The notes: a model not told the origin generated them from the letters alone. Positions 1 to 6,126 are shown, counted from the stretch's first letter. The stretch: 6,199 nt of DNA from Megamonas sp. UBA1799 (GCA_002319815.1 DCFR01000087.1:1-6199), one strand, 5' to 3'. A program made the numbers and translations.

Positions 1-670
1 TGCCGCGCCCGTCGCCGATTCTTTCTCCCGAATGTCCGCCCAGCAACCCTTTCACAGCAATCTTCCAACCACGGCCTTCCGGCGACGATGAAAAAGTCAA
101 CGGGCGATGGAAGTCAATGCCGACACTGCCGGCACTCCCTACCGTCACCTGGTCGTAATCTTCCGAATCACAATTGATCAAAAAAGATGCGTCCGTCAGA
201 TAATCAGCCGCCAAAAAAGTGGCTCCGTGCATACCTACCTCTTCATCAACCGTAAAAATAGCCCGCAGCGGGCCATGCGCCGCAGAGTGCGCTAAAATAT
301 AAAGAATACTGGCGATACCGATACCATCATCAGAACCGAGACTCGTGCCCTCCGCCGCCAAATACTTTTCGCTGCGCTGCAAACGAATCGGATCCGTAAT
401 CGGATCATAGACCACGCCCTCATCCGCCACACAAACCATGTCCATATGACTCTGCAATATCGTCAGCGGCGCTTTCTCCCGGCCCTTCGTGGCCGGCAGA
501 TCGGCGATCAAATTAAAAACCTCATCCTGCATCACTTTGCAGCCCAATGCCTGCAACCGACCATACAAATAATCACTGACAGCTTTTTCATGCCCGGACG
601 GACGCGGAATCGCCGCAATTCCCTTGAATTCTTCCAATACTGCCTCCACGATCTCCTGCTCTGTTGCCAT
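1..670 (-). CDS. pepD: Aminoacyl-histidine dipeptidase (M20 family), N-terminal part, cut by the window edge
   Basis: The frame runs from an ATG at 670 off the left edge, giving 223 residues without a stop. Family members are usually about 480 residues, so roughly the first 45% is present. Visible M20-type metal-site motifs, in order, are HMD (His75, Asp77), GSDDGIG (112-118; Asp114 is the likely bridging ligand), DEE (142-144; catalytic Glu plus ligand Glu), NCDSE (166-170; Asp168) and GGHSG (211-215), which opens the lid/dimerisation region. Their order and wording match PepD (Xaa-His dipeptidase, carnosinase-like). Family knowledge: this is a cytosolic, di-metal (usually zinc) enzyme that cleaves unblocked dipeptides, including Xaa-His, in peptide catabolism. 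There is no signal peptide. The start is fixed by GGAGGG at 677-682, 6 bases before the ATG. It lies 84 bp downstream of sepF, with a terminator between. The family is certain; the exact substrate range is inferred. Confidence 0.9.
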   Translation of the reverse strand, partial: MATEQEIVEAVLEEFKGIAAIPRPSGHEKAVSDYLYGRLQALGCKVMQDEVFNLIADLPATKGREKAPLTILQSHMDMVCVADEGVVYDPITDPIRLQRSEKYLAAEGTSLGSDDGIGIASILYILAHSAAHGPLRAIFTVDEEVGMHGATFLAADYLTDASFLINCDSEDYDQVTVGSAGSVGIDFHRPLTFSSSPEGRGWKIAVKGLLGGHSGERIGDGRG

Positions 671-677
671 GCGAATC

Positions 678-682
678 CCTCC
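678..682 (-). promoter_or_regulatory. Ribosome binding site of pepD
   Basis: GGAGG (inside GGAGGG) lies 7 bases ahead of the ATG at 670 and supports that start. The stretch between it and the upstream terminator (683-700) is an AT-rich run with only weak promoter resemblance. Confidence 0.8.
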
Positions 683-700
683 AAAATTAAAATTGGCAAA

Positions 701-738
701 TAAAAAGGCAAAGCAACCACGCACATGATCGCTTTGCC
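701..738 (-). terminator. Intrinsic terminator after sepF
   Basis: On the minus strand, GGCAAAGC (738-731) pairs perfectly with GCTTTGCC (714-707). The stem continues inward as GATCA (730-726) with TGGTT (719-715), giving about 13 pairs including two G-U pairs, around a TGTGCG loop. A run of five T and an A (706-701) follows immediately. It begins 16 bases beyond the sepF stop codon and is placed to end sepF transcripts. Its T-run stops about 30 bases before the pepD start codon. Confidence 0.85.
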
Positions 739-754
739 GTCTGTTCGTCTGCTG

Positions 755-1213
755 TTACTTCTCGAACCCAACCGGAGACATCTCTATCACATTCACGCCA
801 GCCGGCACATAAAGAACCATCGTATCGGAAATACGACGCGCCTCTCCGTCCTCAACATAACAAACGCCATTAATAAAATCACAAATACGGCGTTGTTCGG
901 CTTCATCCACCCGCTCATAATTTACGATAGCAGCATGTTTAGCCTTCAAATCATCAGCAATATCCGCCACCTGATCGAATTTTGACGGCACATAAATCTG
1001 CACTTTAAGCTCCGGAACCTTGGTCGTGTGTACCGTAAGCGTCGGACGCGAATGCATCACCGGTTCTGTATAAGGAGTGCCGTTGACGACCTGACGCTCT
1101 CGCTGCGGTACGGCCGCTGCCACTTTATTCTCCTTTACAACGACTTCTTCCTCTTCCATGACGTCTTCCATTGGCATCAGGATATTGGTAAGCTTATCCA
1201 GTATTTTGATCAT
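755..1213 (-). CDS. sepF: Cell division protein SepF
   Basis: This 152-residue protein matches SepF in length and layout. Residues 1-13 (MIKILDKLTN...) form a short basic/hydrophobic segment that fits the N-terminal membrane-binding amphipathic helix. Residues 16-65 form a low-complexity linker that starts very acidic (four consecutive Glu). Residues 66-148 are the SepF/DUF552 domain, with the recognisable stretch IVNYERVDEAEQRRICDFINGVCY (written in part: IVNYERVD at 96-103, DFINGVCY at 112-119) and the closing VLYVPAGVNV. Gly116 aligns with the conserved glycine at the polymerisation surface in Bacillus SepF. Family knowledge: SepF tethers FtsZ to the membrane and assists septum formation. 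The ATG at 1213 is preferred because GGAGG (1222-1226) lies 8 bases upstream; a TTG at 1228 would overlap that site. sepF usually sits with ylmE/ylmG-type genes; here it lies alone between typA and pepD. Confidence 0.93.
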   Translation of the reverse strand: MIKILDKLTNILMPMEDVMEEEEVVVKENKVAAAVPQRERQVVNGTPYTEPVMHSRPTLTVHTTKVPELKVQIYVPSKFDQVADIADDLKAKHAAIVNYERVDEAEQRRICDFINGVCYVEDGEARRISDTMVLYVPAGVNVIEMSPVGFEK

Positions 1214-1221
1214 GCGTCCCG

Positions 1222-1226
1222 CCTCC
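1222..1226 (-). promoter_or_regulatory. Ribosome binding site that decides the sepF start
   Basis: GGAGG lies 8 bases before the ATG at 1213. The longer reading frame opens with a TTG at 1228-1226 whose last G is the first base of this site, so the TTG cannot use it. The spacer further upstream (1227-1280) must hold the sepF promoter if one exists. I see only loose matches such as TATTAT near 1230-1236 without a good -35 partner. Confidence 0.75.
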
Positions 1227-1280
1227 AAAAATAATAACCCTCTCCGAGTTGCGTATTACTGTTCATTTCGCTGCAAAAAG

Positions 1281-1340
1281 AAAAAATCCTGCAAAATTTT
1301 TTAAAAATTTCTTCTACAGGATTTTTTGGTATAAAATACC
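1281..1340 (-). terminator. Intrinsic terminator after typA, with a small hairpin ahead of it
   Basis: A perfect 11-bp inverted repeat, AAAAAATCCTG (minus strand 1327-1317) with CAGGATTTTTT (1291-1281), encloses a 25-base AT-rich loop that can fold further on itself. The minus strand continues with C and five more T, so the U-tract is strong. The plus strand also reads into a T-run, but no plus-strand gene is nearby. A smaller hairpin, GGTAT-TTT-ATACC (1340-1328), sits between the typA stop and the main stem. It begins about 12 bases past the typA stop codon. Confidence 0.88.
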
Positions 1341-1352
1341 CAGAATTTGTAA

Positions 1353-3182
1353 TTATTTGGCTACGACTTTGGCACCATTCTTCCGCGCCCGGCCACGAGC
1401 TGTATGATCGAGCACTACTTTACGCAAGCGAACATTCTGCGGAGTCACCTCAACAAGTTCATCCTTGTTGATGTATTCCAATGCCTGCTCCAGGCTGAGA
1501 ATACGCGGCGGCACAAGGCGAATCGCCTCATCCGACGAAGATGTACGCATATTGGAAACATTCTTTTTCTTACATGGATTGATATCAATATCCAGATCAC
1601 GCGAATTTTCGCCGACAATCATGCCTTCATAGACAGCCTGATTTGGGGAAATAAACATCGTGCCGCGATCCTGCAGCGTATAAATACCATAACCGGTTGT
1701 ATCACCCTGCTCAATCGCCACTAAGGAACCATGCTCACGGCCGCTGATATCTCCCTTATAAGGAACATACCCATGGAACACATGATTCATAATGCCATTT
1801 CCCTTGGTATTCGTCAGCAATTCCGACCGGAAGCCGATGAGTCCGCGTGCCGGAATGACAAACTCCATCCGCATATATCCGGCAACTTCCGTCATATTCG
1901 ACAGTTCTGCCTTACGCTTCCCCAAAGCTTCCATAACCGTACCCATGAACTCCTGCGGAACTTCAACCGTCAGATTTTCTAACGGCTCGCAAAGCTGACC
2001 GTTAATCGTCTTATAAATAACCTCCGGCTTACCGACCTGCAATTCATAGCCTTCGCGACGCATCGTCTCAATGAGAATCGAAAGATGCAGCTCGCCGCGT
2101 CCGGAAACTTTAAATACTTCGGACGTATCCGTTTCCTCAACGCGCAGGCTCACATTCGTCTGCACTTCCTTGAACAAACGATCGCGCAAATGCCGCGATG
2201 TAACGAACTGACCCTCACGGCCCGCAAATGGGCTCGTGTTAACGCCAAACGTCATCGAAAGCGTCGGCTCATCAATATTAATCGTCGGCAGCGCTTCCGG
2301 ATTATCAGCATCGGCAACCGTCTGCCCGATACTTACATCGCCAAGACCTGTCAAAGCAATAATCTCACCCAATCCGGCACTGGGAACTTCCGTGCGTTTG
2401 AGTCCCTGATAAACAAATACCTTGCCGATCTTCGCCCGGGTTTCCAGATCCCCATTGATAATGACAACATTCTGATTCGTTTTTGCCGTTCCGCGAATAA
2501 TACGGCCAATCGCTACCCGGCCGACATAGTCATCGGCTTCCAGCGTCGTAACCATCATCTGCAGCGGACCATCCGCATCACCATGCGGCGCCGGAATCTC
2601 CTTGACAATCATATCCATCAGCGGTTCAAGATTCTCGCTGTCATCATCCATGCTGAGCTTCGCAATACCATCGCGAGCCGCGGCATAAATGACCGGGAAA
2701 TCAAGCTGATCATCATCTGCGCCAAGTTCCATAAATAACTCGAGCACTTCATCATAAACATCATCAACACGCTGATCCGGACGATCAATCTTGTTAATAA
2801 CGACGATTGGTTTCAGCTTCTGTTCCAATGCCTTGCGCAGCACATACTTCGTCTGCGGCATCGGTCCCTCAAAAGCATCGACCAGCAAAAGCACACCGTC
2901 CACCATGTTCAATACCCGCTCTACCTCACCGCCAAAGTCGGCATGGCCCGGAGTATCAACGATGTTAATCTTCGTATCCTTGTACATAATCGCAGTATTC
3001 TTGGACAAAATCGTAATACCGCGTTCACGCTCAATATCTCCCGAATCCATAACACGTTCTGCCACCTGCTCATTGGCACGAAATACATGACTCTGTTTCA
3101 GCATTGCATCCACCAGCGTCGTCTTGCCGTGATCGACATGGGCAATAATAGCAACGTTCCTCAATTTTTCACTCGTACTCAT
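1353..3182 (-). CDS. typA: Ribosome-associated translational GTPase TypA/BipA
   Basis: This 609-residue protein has the usual TypA length and full domain order. The GTPase domain (about 5-200) shows G1 AHVDHGKTT (14-22), G2 RGIT (54-57), G3 DTPGH (76-80) and G4 NKID (130-133). Residues 205-295 form the beta-barrel domain II (DYVGRVAIGRI at 218-228). An EF-G-like domain follows (about 305-385, with GRGELHLSILIE at 361-372), then an EF-G domain V-like part (about 398-478, RGLIGFRSELL at 446-456). The TypA-specific C-terminal domain (about 480-609) includes the basic loop KKKNVSNMRTSSSDEAIR (538-555). Family knowledge: TypA binds the 70S ribosome in the EF-G/LepA site and aids 50S assembly and growth under stress, especially cold. 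The ATG at 3182 is chosen from homology and GGAGG at 3196-3200, although that spacing of 13 bases is long. The frame stays open upstream to 3332, but that part crosses the promoter. All key residues are intact. Confidence 0.97.
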   Translation of the reverse strand: MSTSEKLRNVAIIAHVDHGKTTLVDAMLKQSHVFRANEQVAERVMDSGDIERERGITILSKNTAIMYKDTKINIVDTPGHADFGGEVERVLNMVDGVLLLVDAFEGPMPQTKYVLRKALEQKLKPIVVINKIDRPDQRVDDVYDEVLELFMELGADDDQLDFPVIYAAARDGIAKLSMDDDSENLEPLMDMIVKEIPAPHGDADGPLQMMVTTLEADDYVGRVAIGRIIRGTAKTNQNVVIINGDLETRAKIGKVFVYQGLKRTEVPSAGLGEIIALTGLGDVSIGQTVADADNPEALPTINIDEPTLSMTFGVNTSPFAGREGQFVTSRHLRDRLFKEVQTNVSLRVEETDTSEVFKVSGRGELHLSILIETMRREGYELQVGKPEVIYKTINGQLCEPLENLTVEVPQEFMGTVMEALGKRKAELSNMTEVAGYMRMEFVIPARGLIGFRSELLTNTKGNGIMNHVFHGYVPYKGDISGREHGSLVAIEQGDTTGYGIYTLQDRGTMFISPNQAVYEGMIVGENSRDLDIDINPCKKKNVSNMRTSSSDEAIRLVPPRILSLEQALEYINKDELVEVTPQNVRLRKVVLDHTARGRARKNGAKVVAK

Positions 3183-3195
3183 TCTAAAATAACTG

Positions 3196-3200
3196 CCTCC
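3196..3200 (-). promoter_or_regulatory. Ribosome binding site of typA, unusually far from the start
   Basis: GGAGG lies 13 bases before the ATG at 3182, longer than the 6-9 bases seen for the other genes here. No alternative start codon occurs in frame between the two. The TypA family begins close to the MSTSEKLRNVAIIAHVDHGK-like sequence, so the ATG at 3182 is still the best start. Confidence 0.7.
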
Positions 3201-3210
3201 TACTTCATTC

Positions 3211-3237
3211 AAAAAAGGGGGAAATACCCCTCTCCTT
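3211..3237 (-). promoter_or_regulatory. Terminator-like hairpin in the typA leader (possible attenuator)
   Basis: On the minus strand, GGGG (3230-3227) can pair with CCCC across a short TATTT-type loop, followed at once by six T (3216-3211). In another register the stem extends to about 10 pairs, AGGAGAGGGG with CCCCTTTTTT, including three G-U pairs; this buries a Shine-Dalgarno-like AAGGAG (3237-3232). The element lies between the predicted promoter and the true ribosome binding site, so it would be part of the typA mRNA leader. The GC core is only four pairs, so its strength as a terminator is uncertain. Confidence 0.45.
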
Positions 3238-3255
3238 AACATTTGCATACAAACT

Positions 3256-3284
3256 ATCTTATTATAACGGACCATCAATGTCAA
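3256..3284 (-). promoter_or_regulatory. Sigma-A-type promoter of typA
   Basis: A perfect -35 box TTGACA (3284-3279) is followed after 17 bases by TAAGAT (3261-3256). A consensus TATAAT overlaps at 3266-3261 but would leave only a 12-base spacer. Transcription would start near 3249, giving a leader of about 67 bases. The promoter begins about 20 bases past the metK terminator stem, so typA has its own transcription unit. Confidence 0.75.
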
Positions 3285-3292
3285 TAATTTTG

Positions 3293-3328
3293 AAAATTCA
3301 AAAGGACGGCCCGCCTCCGGGCCGTCCT
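3293..3328 (-). terminator. Intrinsic terminator after metK
   Basis: A perfect GC-rich 10-bp stem, GGACGGCCCG (3304-3313) with CGGGCCGTCC (3318-3327), encloses a four-base loop; an extra A-T pair (3303/3328) closes the base. On the minus strand it is followed by TTTTGAATTTT. It starts about 25 bases beyond the metK stop and is the strongest terminator stem in the window. Confidence 0.9.
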
Positions 3329-3352
3329 GCAAAACAAAGCAAAAAGTTTCTC

Positions 3353-4543
3353 TTAGAGCCCTGCCTGCTGCCGCAATGCAGCCGCCTTATCAGTATGCTC
3401 CCACGGCAGATCAATATCGGTACGGCCGAAATGACCATATGCAGCCGTCTGCGCATAAATAGGACGGCGCAGATCAAGTTTCTTGATGATGCCGGCCGGA
3501 CGAAGATCAAAGTTCTTGCTGATGAGGCTGTTGATGAGCTCCTCATCCACTTTATTCGTACCGAAGGTATCCACCATAATCGATACCGGACGAGCTACGC
3601 CGATCGCATATGCGAGCTGAATTTCACAGCGATCCGCCAGTCCTGCAGCGACAATATTCTTGGCCACATAGCGCGCCGCATAAGCTGCTGAGCGATCCAC
3701 CTTTGTTGGATCCTTGCCGGAAAACGCTCCGCCGCCGTGCCGAGCCATGCCGCCATAAGTATCAACGATAATCTTACGGCCAGTCAGCCCGGAATCACCC
3801 TGCGGACCGCCGATCACAAATTGGCCGGTCGGATTGATGAAATACTTTGTGTCCGCGGTTAAAAGCTCCGCCGAGACGACTGCTTTAATTACCTTTTCGA
3901 TCATATCCCGCTCGATTGTCGCGTGATCAGCTTCCGGATCATGCTGCGTTGAAATGACGATGGTATCAATCGCAACCGGTTTGCCATCTTCGTACGCCAC
4001 CGTTACCTGCGTTTTCCCATCCGGGCGCAGATAAGGAAGCTCGCCGCTCTTGCGGACCTCAGCCAGGCGGCGGGCCAGCTTGTGAGCAAGCGCAATCGGC
4101 AGCGGCATATATTCCGGAGTTTCATTCGTCGCATAACCGAACATCATCCCCTGATCGCCGGCGCCAATCACATCTTCCTCTTCCAAGCCGCCCTCTTTTG
4201 CTTCCAGCGCCTTATCAACGCCCAGCGCAATATCGGCCGACTGCTCGTCAATGGATACGAGAATACCGCACGTCTGTGCGTCAAATCCATATTTAGCGCG
4301 CGTATATCCAATCTTACGGACCGTATCACGGATAATATGCGGAATATCGATATAGCATTTCGTCGAAATTTCACCGACTACATGAACCTGTCCCGTAGTT
4401 ACCAATGTTTCGCAAGCAACGCGCCCCATCGGATCCTGCGCGAGAATTGCATCGAGAATGCTGTCGGAAATCTGATCCGCCATCTTATCCGGATGACCTT
4501 CCGTGACCGACTCCGAAGTAAATAATACTCTTTTTTTGCTCAT
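3353..4543 (-). CDS. metK: S-adenosylmethionine synthase (methionine adenosyltransferase)
   Basis: MetK makes S-adenosylmethionine from methionine and ATP, releasing phosphate and pyrophosphate, in the cytosol; it supplies the cell's methyl donor. The 396-residue length is typical. Visible motifs are ESVTEGHPDK (11-20, with the active-site His17 and magnesium-binding Asp19), the first family signature GAGDQGMMFGYA (127-138), the NPTGQFVIGGPQGDSGLTGRK region (237-257) and the second, phosphate-binding signature GGGAFSGKDPTKVDRSAAY (270-288). The C-terminus keeps YGHFGR (369-374). All are intact. The ATG at 4543 is fixed by AAGGAGG (4551-4557), 7 bases upstream, and by the family start MSKKRVLFTSESV. 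The gene stands alone, with its own promoter, a SAM-I riboswitch in its leader and a strong terminator. Its product is the ligand of that riboswitch, so it is very probably under feedback control. Confidence 0.98.
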   Translation of the reverse strand: MSKKRVLFTSESVTEGHPDKMADQISDSILDAILAQDPMGRVACETLVTTGQVHVVGEISTKCYIDIPHIIRDTVRKIGYTRAKYGFDAQTCGILVSIDEQSADIALGVDKALEAKEGGLEEEDVIGAGDQGMMFGYATNETPEYMPLPIALAHKLARRLAEVRKSGELPYLRPDGKTQVTVAYEDGKPVAIDTIVISTQHDPEADHATIERDMIEKVIKAVVSAELLTADTKYFINPTGQFVIGGPQGDSGLTGRKIIVDTYGGMARHGGGAFSGKDPTKVDRSAAYAARYVAKNIVAAGLADRCEIQLAYAIGVARPVSIMVDTFGTNKVDEELINSLISKNFDLRPAGIIKKLDLRRPIYAQTAAYGHFGRTDIDLPWEHTDKAAALRQQAGL

Positions 4544-4550
4544 CTTTCTG

Positions 4551-4557
4551 CCTCCTT
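4551..4557 (-). promoter_or_regulatory. Ribosome binding site of metK
   Basis: AAGGAGG lies 7 bases before the ATG at 4543. It is about 27 bases downstream of the riboswitch terminator's T-run, outside both alternative hairpins. That favours control by transcription termination over control by hiding the ribosome site. Confidence 0.85.
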
Positions 4558-4583
4558 GTCTGCCTGAATAAAAACTGCACTAC

Positions 4584-4615
4584 AAAAAGAAAAACCCTCT
4601 ATAATAGAGAGTTTT
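4584..4615 (-). terminator. Riboswitch-controlled terminator in the metK leader
   Basis: AAAACTCTCTA (minus strand 4615-4605) pairs with TAGAGGGTTTT (4601-4591) around a TTA loop, giving 11 pairs with one G-U. The T-run T-C-TTTTT (4590-4584) follows. The 5' arm, ACTCTC (4612-4607), is also perfectly complementary to GAGAGT (4625-4620), which overlaps the 3' strand of aptamer helix P1. The terminator and this antiterminator therefore cannot coexist. Confidence 0.88.
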
Positions 4616-4619
4616 ATTT

Positions 4620-4725
4620 ACTCTCATCTTATAGGTCAAAACCTACAGGAATTGGCACCGTTTGATCATATCAATGGTTGCCGCAGCTTCATCGGGCCAT
4701 TCCCTCCACTGCTCTTGATGAGTCT
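4620..4725 (-). promoter_or_regulatory. SAM-I (S-box) riboswitch aptamer
   Basis: The minus strand carries the S-box core in order: an AAGAG segment after the P1 5' strand, GGAGGGA (4707-4701), GGCCC...ATGAAGC (4698-4686), GCGGCAACC (4684-4676) and GGTGCCAATTCC (4659-4648). P1 pairs CTCATC (4722-4717) with GATGAG (4628-4623). P2's outer helix pairs GCAG with CTGC. P3 contains CC/GG and TTGAT/ATCAA. P4 is TAGGT-TTTG-ACCTA (4645-4632). Family knowledge: bound S-adenosylmethionine stabilises P1. Here P1 uses the same bases as the antiterminator, so ligand binding should free the terminator and switch metK off. Confidence 0.96.
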
Positions 4726-4743
4726 TTATTCAGCTATGTTTAT

Positions 4744-4772
4744 AGCATAAAGGAAAAGAAGAAAAAAGTCAA
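4744..4772 (-). promoter_or_regulatory. Sigma-A-type promoter of the metK riboswitch transcript
   Basis: TTGACT (4772-4767) and TATGCT (4749-4744) are separated by a T-rich 17-base spacer. Transcription would start near 4737, about 12 bases before the aptamer. The resulting untranslated leader is about 195 bases, the usual size for a SAM-I leader. Confidence 0.7.
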
Positions 4773-4873
4773 CTGTTTCAAGGTCCCTTTTCTAAAATAA
4801 ATGAAAGATATTCATTGTTAATTAATTAAAACTTCTCTTATTTCTTGCAGCCGTTTTTTGAACCTAAAAAAGA
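4773..4873 (-). other. AT-rich spacer between pfp and the metK promoter
   Basis: This is the gene-free remainder of the 330-base gap between pfp and metK. It holds no open frame of interest. Two weak AT-only inverted repeats are present: TTTTTT/AAAAAA around 4854-4871 and AATGAA/TTCATT at 4800-4816. A TTAATTAATTAA palindromic run lies near 4818-4829. None has the GC-rich stem plus T-run of the window's other terminators, so the end of the pfp transcript is not obvious. Confidence 0.5.
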
Positions 4874-6121
4874 TCACTCAAACAAATAACCATACCGCTT
4901 CTGAAACTCTTCCAATGTCATTTTATACGCATTGGCCAGCCCCGGATCAGCAAGATCTTCTTTTTCCAAACGCAGCATGAATCCCCGGGCAATGCGATAA
5001 TGCACCGACGCAACGTTGACCTTGCGCACCCGCGTTTTTCCCGTGACCGGATCTTTGATGTCATCAAAATAAAGCGGTACCGCCTGATTATCCTGCAGGG
5101 AAATCATCGCGCCTGAATCCCCGCGCTGCAGAAACTGAAACGCCTCATACCCCAGAGACCTCGCATAGTCAATATCATAGGCAATCGGCGCAGCGCAGCG
5201 CAGCTCATAGCCAATTTCTTTATCCACAATGGTTACCTTGATGCCCAACCGCTCAACTTCTGCCAGAACGGTCTGTTTCAATATTTGTCCGAAATCCAGT
5301 TCCGAGTAGCGGATATGTCCGTGTTCATCCCGCGCCGCCTGCCCCAGCTGTTCAAAATCCTCCGGCGCAATTTTTTCAATAATACCTTCCGCAATGACTG
5401 CCACACCGTAGTTTTTCCCGGTCAGATAACGCTTCACAATCGCCCCGGTGATGATGTCCACAACTTGCTGCAAAGGAATCGAAGGCTGCGTAAATTCTTC
5501 CGGAATAATAGTGACAATCGCCCCGGCGGCGCGGCCCATCCCCAGGGACAAATGACCGGCCGTACGCCCCATCGCAATGGTAAAATACCAGCGGTTGTTC
5601 GTCGTCCGGGCATCTTCCATGAGATTTTCAATTTCCATCGTGCCAAACGCGCGGGCCGTTTCAAAACCGAACGTCGGCACGCCTTCCGGCAGCGGCAAAT
5701 CATTATCGATGGTTTTCGGCACATGAACAATACGAATCGTCCGACCGTTTTTTTTGGCATACTCGGCCACAGCCGCCGCACTGTACGCAGTATCATCGCC
5801 GCCGATGGTCACGAGATGCGTGACGCCAAGCTCTGCCAAAGTATCCACCACCGTACAAAGATCCGATTCCTTTTTCGTGGGATTATAGCGCGACATCTGT
5901 AAAATGCAGCCGCCGGTCAGATGGATATGACTCACATCTTCATAGGTCAGACGTATGTATTTTTTCTCCCCGCGCGCCAGCCGTGAAAAGCCGTCATAAA
6001 TTCCCAGCACATCCCAGCCATGCTTATTTCCTTCAATCGTCAGCGCCGCAATCACGCCGTTAATTCCTGGTGCCGGGCCGCCGCCGCAAACAATGGCAAT
6101 GACATTTTTGATTCCGATCAT
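4874..6121 (-). CDS. pfp: Phosphofructokinase, pyrophosphate-dependent type
   Basis: This 415-residue protein belongs to the phosphofructokinase family. An N-terminal phosphate-binding loop, GGGPAPGIN (13-21), is followed by GGDDT (107-111), PKTIDND (135-141, with catalytic Asp139) and MGRTAGHLSLG (184-194). Two positions separate phosphoryl donors in this family: Asp110 in GGDD (ATP enzymes usually have Gly) and Lys136 in PKTIDND (ATP enzymes usually have Gly). Both are the pyrophosphate type here. The predicted reaction is reversible phosphorylation of fructose 6-phosphate by pyrophosphate, in the cytosol, serving glycolysis and gluconeogenesis. It is longer than the roughly 320-residue bacterial ATP enzyme and fits the short homodimeric PPi class. 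The ATG at 6121 follows AAGGAGGAG (6127-6135) at good spacing. It lies upstream of metK and shares no pathway with it. The donor assignment rests on family rules, not on assay. Confidence 0.92.
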   Translation of the reverse strand: MIGIKNVIAIVCGGGPAPGINGVIAALTIEGNKHGWDVLGIYDGFSRLARGEKKYIRLTYEDVSHIHLTGGCILQMSRYNPTKKESDLCTVVDTLAELGVTHLVTIGGDDTAYSAAAVAEYAKKNGRTIRIVHVPKTIDNDLPLPEGVPTFGFETARAFGTMEIENLMEDARTTNNRWYFTIAMGRTAGHLSLGMGRAAGAIVTIIPEEFTQPSIPLQQVVDIITGAIVKRYLTGKNYGVAVIAEGIIEKIAPEDFEQLGQAARDEHGHIRYSELDFGQILKQTVLAEVERLGIKVTIVDKEIGYELRCAAPIAYDIDYARSLGYEAFQFLQRGDSGAMISLQDNQAVPLYFDDIKDPVTGKTRVRKVNVASVHYRIARGFMLRLEKEDLADPGLANAYKMTLEEFQKRYGYLFE

Positions 6122-6126
6122 AGATA

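Noticed and set aside
1214..1228. A TTG start for sepF at 1228
   Set aside because: The TTG overlaps the GGAGG that serves the ATG at 1213, and MIKILDKL fits the SepF membrane-targeting N-terminus.
2085..2738. A 217-codon plus-strand open frame inside typA
   Set aside because: It is antisense to a fully conserved GTPase gene, has no ribosome site and shows a biased Arg/Asn/Ile/His composition typical of an antisense shadow.
3203..3211. A tiny leader peptide (ATG-AAG-TAG) just ahead of the typA ribosome site
   Set aside because: The only nearby Shine-Dalgarno-like sequence (AAGGAG, 3237-3232) is too far away, and a two-codon frame is expected by chance.
3183..3332. An upstream extension of the typA frame back to 3332
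   Set aside because: It would cover the metK terminator and the typA promoter. The added residues do not resemble TypA, and a GGAGG site precedes the ATG at 3182 that gives the family-standard N-terminus.
4082..4525. A 147-codon plus-strand open frame inside metK
   Set aside because: It is a shadow of the metK coding sequence with no initiation signal or recognisable protein features.
4818..4829. TTAATTAATTAA palindromic run after pfp as an operator
   Set aside because: It is simple AT-rich repetition in an AT-rich spacer, outside the promoter elements, with no second copy elsewhere in the window.
5285..5902. A 205-codon plus-strand open frame inside pfp
   Set aside because: It is antisense to conserved phosphofructokinase motifs, with no ribosome site, promoter or recognisable domain.
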